From: Devosia aurantiaca
Lineage (GTDB): Bacteria > Pseudomonadota > Alphaproteobacteria > Rhizobiales > Devosiaceae
DNA length: 64,000 nucleotides
Direction of reading: 5' to 3'
NCBI RefSeq assembly: GCF_011058215.1
Contig: NZ_JAALFG010000006.1
Coordinates: 62,001-126,000 of the forward strand
A model generated the notes under the pieces. The model did not search any database and was not told the origin of the DNA. It was given only the letters and a program-made list of their open reading frames with translations. A program made the translations under genes and the position numbers. Positions 47,734-57,015 of the stretch are shown here, piece after piece. The number at the start of each line of letters is the position of its first letter. Positions within the stretch are counted from its first letter, which is position 1.

Positions 47734-50087
47734 TGCGTCCCTGCCCGGCTCAGCCAATCCTGCACCACCGGCACTGCGCCCGCATAGCCGATATCGAGTC
47801 CGGCCGGCGCCTTGAGGCGGAAGGATGCAAGAAAGCGCATGTCGTTCGGGCTGGTATGCGTCGGCCCGGTTCTGACGGCTGACCCGCCAACACTGAGATA
47901 GCCGTCATCATAGGTAAGGCCAGCGCCGGCAAGGAGGAAACTATTGGCGGAAAGGTCCCAATAGGCTTGGCCGGTCGCCGACCAATAGTCGGCAAAGGGC
48001 ACGGTCAGCTCGCCACCAAGCTCGTGCTGCGCCCGGATATTGCCGGCCGCGGGCGTGGCCTCGGCATAGCGATAGCTCACCCCGGCGCTGAAAAGCTCGC
48101 CCGAATAGGTCGCGCCGAGCGATGCCCGAGCGACATCGAGCGTACCACTGTCGAGCTGCACCTTGCCGCCAGCCTTGACCGTGTCGGCCAGGACACCATA
48201 GGCGCCCAAGACGGCATAGGACGAAGCCATGTCGAGACCAGACGCTACGCCCACCTGCTGCCGGTTCGGCTCGGCAAAGGCGTTGGTTCCGGCAAGCTGG
48301 AACGATTGCCCGCCGATCAGTTCGAGATAATTGCCATCGTTGAAGTCGAGCAGATAGCGGCCACCCAAATTGGCGCGCAGGCCCGTCTCCTGCCGGTCGA
48401 TACCGGTGAAGCGATTATAGCTGAAGAGATTGCTGTCATCGAAGAACACGCTCTGCGAGTCTTCGTTGGTGATCCCCGGCTGGGTGCTCGATGCGCCCCG
48501 GTAGACCAGCTGCGCGATGGGCTCAATCAGATGCGTGATGCCATTGCCATAGGCGGACAGCGGGTAGCGGACGTCGAGCGCAGCGATCGGCGTCGCGCCG
48601 AACAGAACCTGATCGGCGGGAGGCAGGCCCGGATTGGAAAGATCGGTTGCCGAGGAGCGGTCGTAGGAAGCCGCATCGATGCGCAGACCGGCGAACGGCG
48701 TGACCACCGCTCCGCCGAAGATCAACTGGTTCTGCCAGCTTGCCTGCGTCATGCCGTGTAGACGGGTTCCGCCATAGCCCAGATCATAAGGAACACCGTT
48801 GACCGAGGTCGTATACTCGCGCGCCCGATAAATGTTCAGCATCCGCGCTTCGACATCGATGCGACCAGCGCCTGGCGCCAAATCGAAGGTCCGCTCGACG
48901 CGCAGGTTGGGGAATGCAATGCCCTGCTGCTCGCGCGTCTGGTCGGTCGTATCGCCCAGCAAATTGTATTGCTGCACGCGCGCATCGACGAAGGTGTCGT
49001 CGGTCAGGTGCGTCGCATAGACTTCGTTGATCCCGGCGCGGCGGGGCTCAAGCAGGTAGTCTTCGAAATAGGCGCTGTCGGTGAAAGCCGCATAGGCAAA
49101 GCCCGCGGTCCAGTCCTTGACCGGCACAAACTCGCCCTGCGCCTGGATCGCGCCGCGCCACTCCCGCCGCGCATCGGTAAAGGTGAAGGCGTCCGGATTG
49201 AATTGATAGAGGCCCGATGCCTTGATGCGCATCGATCCATTATCGAAGCGCTGCACCCACTCGGCCCCCATCAGGAAACCCTGATTGGATAAAAGCGCCG
49301 GCGTCAGGATGATATCGGTCCAGCGCGACGAATAGGCGGCGACTGACACTTCGACCTTGACGCCGATCTCTTCGGTATAGCCCAATGTCGGCCGCGGCAC
49401 CCGGTCCAGGCCGTCATTGCTGAGATCCGGCAGCCAGAGATAGGGCAGCCACGCGACCGGCACGCCCAACAGTGCCAGGGTCGGCTGCTCGAAGGTAATC
49501 GAGCCATCCACATTGTTCTGGACGATGCGCGCTGCGCTGATCGACCAGCCGATGCGCCGCCCTTCTTCATCGATACAATCGCCACAGGGCGCATATTGCG
49601 CATTGGTGAGGATGGTTTCGAGTTCGCGGTCGAAATCGACGCTGTCAGCGGTGATGCGCGACCCGTCGTAAGCCGTGATGGTCATCGTATCGAGCACGGC
49701 GCGCTTCATGCTGCCGGTGAGCGAAATGCTCGGGCTCTTGGTCACATTGCCCGCAGGATCGGTAACCGTGGCATTGCCCACCACGTCCATGTCGCCGGTC
49801 GCCCGACGATAAACCAGTTCATTGCCAGTGACCGTATAGCCGCCAAGCCGCAACACGACATCGCCGCGAGCGCTGATGATGTTGTTGACGCTGTCGAAAA
49901 CCAGTTCGTCCGCTTCCACGGCGGTGGGCGCAGCAGGGTCGATCGGGGCATTGAAGAAGTTTTCGGGCACCAACCCTTGCGCGGATGTCGGCACGGCAGC
50001 GGCCAGTCCAAGGAGGACAGCGCTGGCGATCGCACCCAGAAGATGTTGCCGAGCCAACCTCAAGAAGTCTTGCTCCCGGCGCGCCAC
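47730..50087 (-). CDS. lptD: LPS-assembly outer-membrane protein LptD
   Basis: A 785-residue outer-membrane protein that inserts lipopolysaccharide into the outer leaflet. After a signal peptide (to about 36), an N-terminal OstA/LptA-like beta-jellyroll (AVEADELVFDSVNNIISARGDVVLRLGGYTVTGNELVYRRATGDMDVVG) leads into the C-terminal barrel (about 230-785), with DCIDEEGRRIGWSISAARI and VPVAWLPYLWLPDL typical of LptD. Cysteines are few (CGDC), unlike the two disulphides of E. coli LptD. The usual rhizobial partners surA, pdxA and rsmA are absent. Confidence 0.9.
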   Translation of the reverse strand: MARREQDFLRLARQHLLGAIASAVLLGLAAAVPTSAQGLVPENFFNAPIDPAAPTAVEADELVFDSVNNIISARGDVVLRLGGYTVTGNELVYRRATGDMDVVGNATVTDPAGNVTKSPSISLTGSMKRAVLDTMTITAYDGSRITADSVDFDRELETILTNAQYAPCGDCIDEEGRRIGWSISAARIVQNNVDGSITFEQPTLALLGVPVAWLPYLWLPDLSNDGLDRVPRPTLGYTEEIGVKVEVSVAAYSSRWTDIILTPALLSNQGFLMGAEWVQRFDNGSMRIKASGLYQFNPDAFTFTDARREWRGAIQAQGEFVPVKDWTAGFAYAAFTDSAYFEDYLLEPRRAGINEVYATHLTDDTFVDARVQQYNLLGDTTDQTREQQGIAFPNLRVERTFDLAPGAGRIDVEARMLNIYRAREYTTSVNGVPYDLGYGGTRLHGMTQASWQNQLIFGGAVVTPFAGLRIDAASYDRSSATDLSNPGLPPADQVLFGATPIAALDVRYPLSAYGNGITHLIEPIAQLVYRGASSTQPGITNEDSQSVFFDDSNLFSYNRFTGIDRQETGLRANLGGRYLLDFNDGNYLELIGGQSFQLAGTNAFAEPNRQQVGVASGLDMASSYAVLGAYGVLADTVKAGGKVQLDSGTLDVARASLGATYSGELFSAGVSYRYAEATPAAGNIRAQHELGGELTVPFADYWSATGQAYWDLSANSFLLAGAGLTYDDGYLSVGGSAVRTGPTHTSPNDMRFLASFRLKAPAGLDIGYAGAVPVVQDWLSRAGTQ

Positions 50088-50489
50088 AACTCAAACACCG
50101 CATTCTCCAGCACGCGCGGAACAGGCCGCCTCCCGGCAGCGCGCCCCATTAATCGATAAAGTACCGGCCAATCTAGTCACGGGCAATGAACAATGTGCAA
50201 AGCCCGACCGAGTCCGCGCGGAGCGTGCCCTCGCCGCAACAGCTGAAAAGCTGCGCGGTACCGTCGAGAACGCCCGTCTATCAAATGCAGCCTCGGTAAC
50301 ATAGGTTAACTTAGCAAGAGAAATTCTAAGTTTTACAAAAGCTTAAGCAAGATATTTTGCCCAAGAATTTCTAAGCTAGTAGAGCATTACGTCCACAAAT
50401 AATGGATGTAGCAAAGTTAGAGCGCTCCGGATCCGGAACATTCTCGTGAGCCTGAGCTTTGAATTTCTTCGAGGTCTTGGGATGGGGCA
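50088..50489. other. AT-rich divergent control region (lptD / Crp-type gene)
   Basis: About 400 bases with no believable gene. From about 50290 to 50420 the sequence is much richer in A and T than its surroundings. It holds AGAAATTCT (50319-50327) and its inverse AGAATTTCT (50364-50372), each followed by AAG. Promoters for both divergent genes probably lie here; no sigma-70 pair is distinct. Confidence 0.5.
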
Positions 50490-51231
50490 ATGACCAACAT
50501 TCTGGTCCGCAAGTTAAGACATGGTGCGGCCCTGAGCGGGGACGACGAACGCCTGCTCAGCTCGCTCATCCCGGCCGCCCGCAGCGTGGCTGCCCATACT
50601 GAGCTTTGGGCCACGGGAGACGAACCGCGCGTCCTGCCCGTCCTGCTCGACGGCTGGGCCTGCCGCTACCGCTTGCTAGAAAACGGCAATCGGCAGATCG
50701 TGTCGCTCATCGTCCCCGGCGATCTGGCCGAGCCCTTCGGCATGCTTCCCGATTTTGCCGATTATTCGGTCATGACGCTCTCACCTGCCACCGTCGCGGG
50801 CATCACGCCCTCGGCGCTTCGGTCCGCCGCCCATGGTAGCCCGACCATTGAACGAGCCTTGTGGTGGGACCTGCTCATGGCCACGAATATCGAGCGCGAA
50901 CACCTGGTTAGCCTTGGCCGCCGCTCCGCTGCCGAGCGCTTGTCGCACCTGATCTGCGAACTCCACCTGCGCCTCACCCTTGTCGGACAAGTCCTCAACG
51001 AGCTTCACCATGCCCATGACCCAGGCCGAACTGGCCGATACGCTGGGACTTTCCGCCGTTCATCTCAACCGATCCTTGCAAGAATTGCGCGGCCTTGGGC
51101 TCATCTCCCTGCGCGATCATCGATTGGGCGTTCACGATCTGGAGGGGCTGCGGGAACTCGCCTCATTTGATCCATTATATCTCCACACCCACACACCGGG
51201 ATCCCAAGAGCCGGCTCGCCTGCGGCTTTAG
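50490..51231 (+). CDS. Crp/Fnr family transcriptional regulator, frameshifted
   Basis: A regulator of about 246 residues after repair. The cyclic-nucleotide-like barrel runs about 20-150 (GDEPRVLPVLLDGWACRYRLLENGNRQIVSLIVPGDLAEPFG) and the HTH_Crp domain about 150-235 (MPMTQAELADTLGLSAVHLNRSLQELRGLGLISLRD). No cysteine cluster is seen, so it is not an oxygen sensor of the classic FNR kind. The reading frame changes near 50998-51003 by an apparent single extra base (or two missing); this spot is not a homopolymer. The HWE kinase gene follows closely. Confidence 0.87.
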
Positions 51232-51250
51232 GATGAACACCGAGGTCCTA

Positions 51251-51931
51251 ATGTCCGAGCAAAGCGAGCAAGCCACACACATCGCTCAACTGGAAGCCGA
51301 CAACCAAAGATTGCGCCGGCTGCTTGACCAGAGCAATGCGCCAGGAGAACTGCGTCACCGCCTGCGGAGCACGGCGGCAATGCTGCGCATGATCATTCGC
51401 CGCTCCGCTGAAACCAAGCGGGACCTCGAGATTTTTGTGGGCCATGTGGAGGACCGCCTCGACGCGCTGATGCGGGCGCAATCGGCAGCCGATGAAAATG
51501 GCTCCGTCGAAATCTATGCACTTTTGACCGACGAATTGCTCCATTACGGCGCAACCGAAAGCCCCAACCTTACCATCAGCGGACCGCATGTTCACCTGCA
51601 GCCGCGCGCCGGCCAGGTGTTCGGCCTCGCCCTCCACGAACTGGCTATCAACGCCGTCGAACATGGCCTTCTCGGCATCGGCGCCGGCAAGCTGGACATT
51701 TCCTGGACAGTGACTGGAAAGAACCCGGAACAGACTTTGGTCTTCACCTGGCGCGAAACCGGCCGGACCGAACCTCTAAAGATCGGCTCACCCGGCTTCG
51801 GCACCGAAGTGCTGACTCGCCTGCTGGAATACGAGATCGAGGCGCAAACCGATCTGGCCATGGACACTCAAAGCGTCGTCTGCACCATCCGCTTCCCGCT
51901 CGCCGACCGGATCGGCCGGGTCGAAAACTAG
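51251..51931 (+). CDS. HWE-type sensor histidine kinase
   Basis: A 226-residue soluble kinase with no separate sensor domain. An N-terminal coiled-coil (QATHIAQLEADNQRLRRLLDQ) precedes an H-box-like helix (ELRHRLRSTAAMLRMIIRRS), and the HATPase domain has the N-box ALHELAINAVEHG and G-box SPGFGTEVLTRLLEYEI. This layout fits the HWE/HisKA_2 family common in Hyphomicrobiales. ATG 51251 has GAGG upstream; ATG 51233 is an alternative. The gene starts about 20 bases past the Crp-type gene, so the two form an operon, perhaps a sensor-regulator pair. Confidence 0.82.
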   Translation: MSEQSEQATHIAQLEADNQRLRRLLDQSNAPGELRHRLRSTAAMLRMIIRRSAETKRDLEIFVGHVEDRLDALMRAQSAADENGSVEIYALLTDELLHYGATESPNLTISGPHVHLQPRAGQVFGLALHELAINAVEHGLLGIGAGKLDISWTVTGKNPEQTLVFTWRETGRTEPLKIGSPGFGTEVLTRLLEYEIEAQTDLAMDTQSVVCTIRFPLADRIGRVEN

Positions 51932-51990
51932 CCGCAAAATGCCCGACGAACCATTAGGCTCGCCGGGGCCTAGAAGCAAACGACGTGCTT

Positions 51991-54000
51991 TTACGCTGTC
52001 GCACCGTTTTCCAGCCAACGCACCTGTTCAGGCGTCAGCCTGATGTCGAAAGCCTTGATGCTGTCGTCCAATTCGAGAAGACGACGCGGCCCGATCAGCG
52101 GTACGCTGGGAAAAGGCTGCGCCAGGACATAGGCGAGCGCGATGTGGATCGGCGAGTGCCCAAGCTGCTTGCCCAGTTCGATCGCACGTTCACGCCGCGC
52201 AAAATTCTGGTCATTGTACCAGACCCGTACCAGCTCTTCATTGTCGCGCTTGTCGGGACCAGCGGCGTCCGTAAAGAAGCCGCGGCCCTGGCTCGACCAG
52301 GAGAAATTGGTGATCTGGCGATCTGTCAGCCACTGCTTGAAATCCGGCGTGCCCGCGGTGACGCAGCCATCCCAGATCGGGTGCAGCATTTCGGCGAGCG
52401 CAAAATTGTTGGAAAGCGCCTGCGGCATGGTCTTGCCGGTGCGCTCTGCATAGGCGATCGCCTCGTCCATGCGCTCCTTGGTCCAGTTCGAGCCACCGAA
52501 AGGCCCGCGAATACGGCCTGCCTTCACTTCCGCATCCATGGCGTCGACGAATTCACCGACAGGCACATCGAGATTGTCGCGGTGCATGAAGTAAACATCG
52601 ACATAGTCCGTCTGCAGCCGATCGAGCGACTGCGTCAGCTGCTTGCCGATCACGTCGGGATAGCAGAGCGGGGAATGCGCGCCCTTGCCGATCAGCACGG
52701 CCTCTTCGCGAACGCCGCGGTTGCGCTGCCACTGGCCAAAGAGCTTTTCGGTATAGCCCGAGCCATAAACAAAGGCCGTGTCGAAAATATTGCCGCCTTT
52801 TTCCCAGAAGGCATCGAGCAGAATGGCGCCAGAGGCAAAGGTGCGGAAATCTTCAAAGCCCAGGGCGACGGCCGATGCAGGCTTGCCGAGCCCGGGGATC
52901 GAGCGCTTCGGGATAGCGCCCATATTGGTGCCGAGCGGCCGATTGTCGATCGTGTTGACGCGCTTGGTCGCCGTCTCGACCGAGAACTCGATGCCGGCAT
53001 CAGCGCGCCATTTGTCGAGCACCCGCATATTGCCCAGCGTATCGTTCCAGCTCATGCCGGGGTTCTCGAACTCCTGGCGTCCATCGAGGATTGCGCGGGA
53101 CGCAGCCTCTGCTTCGAACGAGAACAGCTGCCGCCTTTCGTTGACGCTGACGGTTTCCGTTTGGCCATTCTTGATGATGTCGATCTTGCCAAGACCCTGG
53201 TCGCGCGAGCCGCCGGCGAACCAGAAATCCGGCACCTCGATCCGCCCTTCCGAGCCATGGATGCGCAAGACATTGTCGAGATTGGCCATCACGGCGCAGC
53301 TCACCTGAGCCACAATACCGCCTTCAAACGTCAGCAAGGCAGCGGCGACATCGTCCGTGCCTTCGGCGTTAAGGCTTGCCGTTCCCGCAACCTTGACCGG
53401 ATCGGCAAAGGGCTTGCCGCTCGCGGCACCCGCCAGCAGCCGCGCCATGGAAACCGGGTAGCCGCCCACGTCGAGGATCCCACCGCCTGCAAGCTCGGAG
53501 GCAAACAGACGATGCTGCGGCTGGAAGCGCCCCATGCTGAAGCCGAAGCTCGACTGGATCAGGCGCACGTCGCCGATCGTTCCGGACTTGATCAGCTCGA
53601 CGATCTTGGCCGTCTGCGGATGGAGCCGGTACATGAAGGCTTCGCCCACAAAGGTGCCAGCCTTGCGATGCGCATGGAACACCGCATCGGCTTCATGGGC
53701 GGAAAGCGCCAGCGGCTTTTCCACCAGCACATGCTTGCCCGCCTCCGCGGCCTTGATCGCCCACTCTGCGTGGCCGGTATGCGGCACGGCAATATATACC
53801 GCGTCGATCTCCTTGTCGGCCAGGAGTGCGTCATAGCCATGGACGATCCGGGTGCCGGAAAACTCCTCGGCCAGGCCTGGGCGGTCCGGACTGCGCGTAG
53901 CGATCGCGGCAAGAACGCCATGCTCACTCGCCGCAAGACCATCGCGGAACGACTTGGCAATGCTGCCCGGGCCGATAATGCCCCAGCGGATTTTATTCAT
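51991..54000 (-). CDS. Fused Gfo/Idh/MocA oxidoreductase and aldo/keto reductase
   Basis: A single 669-residue protein with two catalytic units. Residues 1-330 are a Gfo/Idh/MocA dehydrogenase (Rossmann start IRWGIIGPGSIAKSF, cofactor and catalytic segment HVLVEKPLAL, later GGGILDVGGYPVSMARLL). From about 350 comes an aldo/keto reductase with the tetrad in IFDTAFVYG (Asp, Tyr), LIGKGAHS (Lys) and FMHRDNL (His), plus VPLIGPRRLLELDDSI. Both use NAD(P). It is last in the sugar ABC operon, so stepwise oxidation and reduction of an imported sugar at one protein is likely. The fused form is known in databases but uncommon. Confidence 0.9.
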   Translation of the reverse strand: MNKIRWGIIGPGSIAKSFRDGLAASEHGVLAAIATRSPDRPGLAEEFSGTRIVHGYDALLADKEIDAVYIAVPHTGHAEWAIKAAEAGKHVLVEKPLALSAHEADAVFHAHRKAGTFVGEAFMYRLHPQTAKIVELIKSGTIGDVRLIQSSFGFSMGRFQPQHRLFASELAGGGILDVGGYPVSMARLLAGAASGKPFADPVKVAGTASLNAEGTDDVAAALLTFEGGIVAQVSCAVMANLDNVLRIHGSEGRIEVPDFWFAGGSRDQGLGKIDIIKNGQTETVSVNERRQLFSFEAEAASRAILDGRQEFENPGMSWNDTLGNMRVLDKWRADAGIEFSVETATKRVNTIDNRPLGTNMGAIPKRSIPGLGKPASAVALGFEDFRTFASGAILLDAFWEKGGNIFDTAFVYGSGYTEKLFGQWQRNRGVREEAVLIGKGAHSPLCYPDVIGKQLTQSLDRLQTDYVDVYFMHRDNLDVPVGEFVDAMDAEVKAGRIRGPFGGSNWTKERMDEAIAYAERTGKTMPQALSNNFALAEMLHPIWDGCVTAGTPDFKQWLTDRQITNFSWSSQGRGFFTDAAGPDKRDNEELVRVWYNDQNFARRERAIELGKQLGHSPIHIALAYVLAQPFPSVPLIGPRRLLELDDSIKAFDIRLTPEQVRWLENGATA

Positions 54001-54020
54001 CTTTCTGATCCTATCAGTAG

Positions 54021-54107
54021 ACCTCATCCTGAGCCTGTCGAAGGACGAAGTCGTGGCAATGTGTTGGTGCTGGACGACCTCGTGGTTCGACGGGCTCACC
54101 ATGAGGT
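54021..54107. repeat. Intergenic inverted repeat (CTCATCCTGAGCCTGTCGAAGG type)
   Basis: Two 34-base arms (54021-54054 and 54074-54107) read as CCTCATCCTGAGCCTGTCGA and, inverted, CCTCATGGTGAGCCCGTCGA with about 80 percent match, around a 19-base centre. This REP-like unit is frequent in many alphaproteobacterial genomes. It lies between the ATP-binding-protein gene and the fused oxidoreductase gene, inside the operon. Confidence 0.75.
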
Positions 54108-54122
54108 CTTGGGATGGCTTGG

Positions 54123-55202
54123 CTAGCGGATGCGCTGCCCGTTTTTGTTGAAAAGGTAAGCCTGGCTGGCGCTGATCGAGACCGTGATCCGGTCCTGTCC
54201 GATCTCGCGCCGGGACTCTTCGCGCTCGATGATCAATGGTTCGCCGTCGGTGCGCGAATAAACATAGCTGGTGGAGCCCAGATGCTCGGCCACATCGATC
54301 TCGAGCGTGAGATCGGCATCCCCGGCGCCGGGCGCGCCGAAATGTTCCGGCCGCACGCCAAGCTGCACCTCCTCGCCCGCTGAAACGCCGGTGACCGTCA
54401 TGGTCAGTCGCGCTTCGGGATGATCGCGAAGCACTATCGTGGCCTGACCGTTGCCGGCATCCACGATCCTGGCCGGCAAGAAGTTCATCTTGGGCGAACC
54501 GATAAAACCGGCCACGAACTGGTTGGCCGGATCATCGTAAAGATCGAGCGGCCGCCCGACCTGCTCGACAAGACCGTCGCGCAGCACGACGATCTTGTCC
54601 GCCAGGGTCATGGCCTCGACCTGGTCATGGGTCACATAGATGATGGTGGTTTGGAGCTCTTTGTGAAGCCGCGCGATCTCGATCCGCATATGGACGCGCA
54701 GTTCGGCGTCGAGATTGGAAAGCGGCTCGTCGAACAGGAACACCTCGGGATTACGGACAATGGCACGACCGATGGCGACGCGCTGCCGCTGCCCACCCGA
54801 AAGCTCCTTCGGATAGCGATCCATCAAGGGACCAAGCGCCAGGATGCGCGCCGCAGCATCAACCTGGCGCGCAATCTGCTCCTTCGGCACGCGGGCGAAG
54901 CGAAGCGCGAAGCCCATGTTTTCCCGAACCGTCATATGCGGATAAAGCGCATAGGTCTGAAACACCATGGCGATACCGCGTTGCGACGGATCGACATCGT
55001 TCATGCGCTTGCCGCCGATCTCGAGGTCACCTTTCGAGATTGGCTCAAGCCCGGCAATCATGCGCAAAAGTGTGGACTTGCCGCAGCCGGAGGGGCCGAC
55101 GAACACCACGAACTCTTTCGCATCGATGTCGAGGTCGACGCCCTTGATCACCTCCAGCGATCCGAAGATCTTGCGCACACCTCTGAGTTTTACGCTGCTC
55201 AT
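54123..55202 (-). CDS. Sugar ABC transporter ATP-binding protein (UgpC/MalK type)
   Basis: A 359-residue ATPase. Walker A GPSGCGKST, Q-loop YALYPHMTVRENM, signature LSGGQRQRVAIGRAIVRNP, Walker B VFLFDEPLSNLDAELR and the C-terminal TOBE/OB part (GVRPEHFG, MTVTGVSAGEEVQLGV). It energises import by the two permeases upstream of it. The start is taken at ATG 55202; a longer reading to 55322 is probably not used because it overlaps the permease gene. Part of a five-gene operon. Confidence 0.94.
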   Translation of the reverse strand: MSSVKLRGVRKIFGSLEVIKGVDLDIDAKEFVVFVGPSGCGKSTLLRMIAGLEPISKGDLEIGGKRMNDVDPSQRGIAMVFQTYALYPHMTVRENMGFALRFARVPKEQIARQVDAAARILALGPLMDRYPKELSGGQRQRVAIGRAIVRNPEVFLFDEPLSNLDAELRVHMRIEIARLHKELQTTIIYVTHDQVEAMTLADKIVVLRDGLVEQVGRPLDLYDDPANQFVAGFIGSPKMNFLPARIVDAGNGQATIVLRDHPEARLTMTVTGVSAGEEVQLGVRPEHFGAPGAGDADLTLEIDVAEHLGSTSYVYSRTDGEPLIIEREESRREIGQDRITVSISASQAYLFNKNGQRIR

Positions 55203-55213
55203 GAGTATTGCAC

Positions 55214-56032
55214 CTATTTGACCGCGCCCAGCATGCCTTCGACGAAGCGGCGCTGGAGCAGGAAGAAAATGATGAGGGTTGGAAGCGTGGCAAAGATCGC
55301 CCCGACCATGACGACGCCCCAATCGGGCACGTAGGCCGAAATAAGGCTCGCCGTGGCAAGCGTCAGCGTCTTCATTTCATTGGTCTGAAGCACGATCAGC
55401 GGCCAGAGGTAATTGTTCCAGTTGGCCATGAAGACGATGATCGTCGCCGCCGCATAGGTCGAGCGCATCACCGGCATGTAGACGAAAAGAAAAATCTGCC
55501 ACTCCTTGAGGCCATCGATCTTGGCGGCGTCACGAAGTTCGTGCGGAAACGCCTTCGTCGCTTGCCGGAAGTAGAAGATGATGAAGATCGAGGCGACCGA
55601 GGGCAGGATGATGGCCTGGTAGGTGTTGATGAGCTTGAGGTTCGCCATCATGATGAAGAGCGGGATCATGAGCGCCGCGAACGGCACCGACAGCATCAAC
55701 AGCAGTCCGGCGAAGACCTTCTCCCGAAAGCGCGAGCGGAAGATCTCAAAGCCATAGCCGGCAAGCGACGAGATCACGAGCGTCAGGGCCGTGCCGATAC
55801 CGGCGATAAAGAACGAGTTGAACAAAAGCCGCGGCACGTCGAGGGTCGTGAAGAACTTGCCGATATTGTCGAACAGAGCCGTGCCGAAGCTCGCCTTGCC
55901 CTTGGTGACGTCGGCCGAGGTATTGGTGGCCCCGATCAGCATCCAGAAGAACGGAAAAATCGACACGAAGGCCGCAAGCGTCAGCAAAGCATATTGCGCA
56001 GCGCGACCGAGAAGAGCGAGGGGATTGCTCAT
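55214..56032 (-). CDS. Sugar ABC transporter permease (MalG/UgpE type)
   Basis: A 272-residue inner-membrane protein with six hydrophobic segments and the EAA-loop ELRDAAKIDGLKEWQIFLFVYMPVMRSTYAAATI, which contacts the ATPase. FIAGIGTALTLVISSLAGYGFEIF and ASIFIIFYFRQATKAFP are typical of the MalG group. Its ATG overlaps the stop of the other permease by four bases, showing coupling. Substrate not identifiable from sequence. Confidence 0.94.
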   Translation of the reverse strand: MSNPLALLGRAAQYALLTLAAFVSIFPFFWMLIGATNTSADVTKGKASFGTALFDNIGKFFTTLDVPRLLFNSFFIAGIGTALTLVISSLAGYGFEIFRSRFREKVFAGLLLMLSVPFAALMIPLFIMMANLKLINTYQAIILPSVASIFIIFYFRQATKAFPHELRDAAKIDGLKEWQIFLFVYMPVMRSTYAAATIIVFMANWNNYLWPLIVLQTNEMKTLTLATASLISAYVPDWGVVMVGAIFATLPTLIIFFLLQRRFVEGMLGAVK

Positions 56033-56913
56033 GCGCGCCGATCCCGCGCCAGAAAGAACTGGATGACGCTGAGGATGCCGACCAGCAGGACGATCACGTA
56101 GGACACGGTCGCCGCATAGCCGAAGCTGGGCATGAATTTGAAGCTGAGATTGTAGATGTAGAGCGACAGCGTCAGCGTCGAGTCCGATGGCCCGCCCAGG
56201 GTGATGAGGTTGGGCTCGTCGAAAAGCTGCAGCGTGCCGATGGTCGAAATCACGGTGGTGAAAAGGATCACCGGCTTCAGCATCGGCACCGTCAGATACC
56301 AGAACCGCGCCCAGGCCGGCACGCCATCGATTTTGGCCGCCTCATAGATCGAGCGGTCGATGTTCTGCATGGCGGCGAGGTAGAAGATCATGTTGTAGCC
56401 CGTCCACCGCCAGGTGATAGAGGCAACGATCACCACCTTTGCCCAGAAGGGGTCGGCCAGCCACGGAATTGGCGAGGCGATTAGGTGCAGCGATAAAAGC
56501 ATCTGGTTGATGATGCCTTCGGCGCCGAACATCGAGCGGAAGACGACCGAATAGGCGACCAGCGACGTCACGCAGGGCAAAAAGATCGCGGTGCGAAACC
56601 AGCTGCGGCCCCAAAGCTTGCTGTCATTGAGCGCGTTGGCAAAAAGCAGCGCCAGGACCAGCATGATCGGCACCTGGATGGCCAGAAAGGTCAGCGTATT
56701 GGTCAGCGCGCGAATAAAGACGGGGTCTTGCGTCAGCCGCACGATATTGGTGAAGCCACCAAAGCTCATCACCATGCCGCGCCCGGTCTGGAAGCTCATC
56801 CAGAGCGACCAGAGGATCGGATAGACCATGAAGATGCCGAGCAGCGCCAAGGCGGGTAGGATAAAGGCCCAGCCGTTGATCTGCTCACTGCGAGCCAGTT
56901 GTGATTGCGCCAC
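56029..56913 (-). CDS. Sugar ABC transporter permease (MalF/UgpA type)
   Basis: A 294-residue inner-membrane protein, six hydrophobic segments. GWAFILPALALLGIFMVYPILWSLWMSF is the standard first segment, and the EAA loop is EAAKIDGVPAWARFWYLTVPMLKPVILF. It pairs with the MalG-type permease and lies about 100 bases after the binding-protein gene in the same operon. No sign of truncation. Confidence 0.94.
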   Translation of the reverse strand: MAQSQLARSEQINGWAFILPALALLGIFMVYPILWSLWMSFQTGRGMVMSFGGFTNIVRLTQDPVFIRALTNTLTFLAIQVPIMLVLALLFANALNDSKLWGRSWFRTAIFLPCVTSLVAYSVVFRSMFGAEGIINQMLLSLHLIASPIPWLADPFWAKVVIVASITWRWTGYNMIFYLAAMQNIDRSIYEAAKIDGVPAWARFWYLTVPMLKPVILFTTVISTIGTLQLFDEPNLITLGGPSDSTLTLSLYIYNLSFKFMPSFGYAATVSYVIVLLVGILSVIQFFLARDRRA

Positions 56914-57015
56914 TGCGATCCCCCTCGTGAAGCGCGAAGGCCAACGGTTCCGCGCTGGTGAAGGCGCGGAACCGCGGGAGGCCGGAGACGGTGAAGATCC
57001 GCCTCCGGAAGCGGG

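Noticed and set aside
51985-54126. A 713-codon plus-strand frame opposite the fused oxidoreductase
   Set aside because: Antisense shadow of a gene with clear motifs; its translation shows no family pattern.
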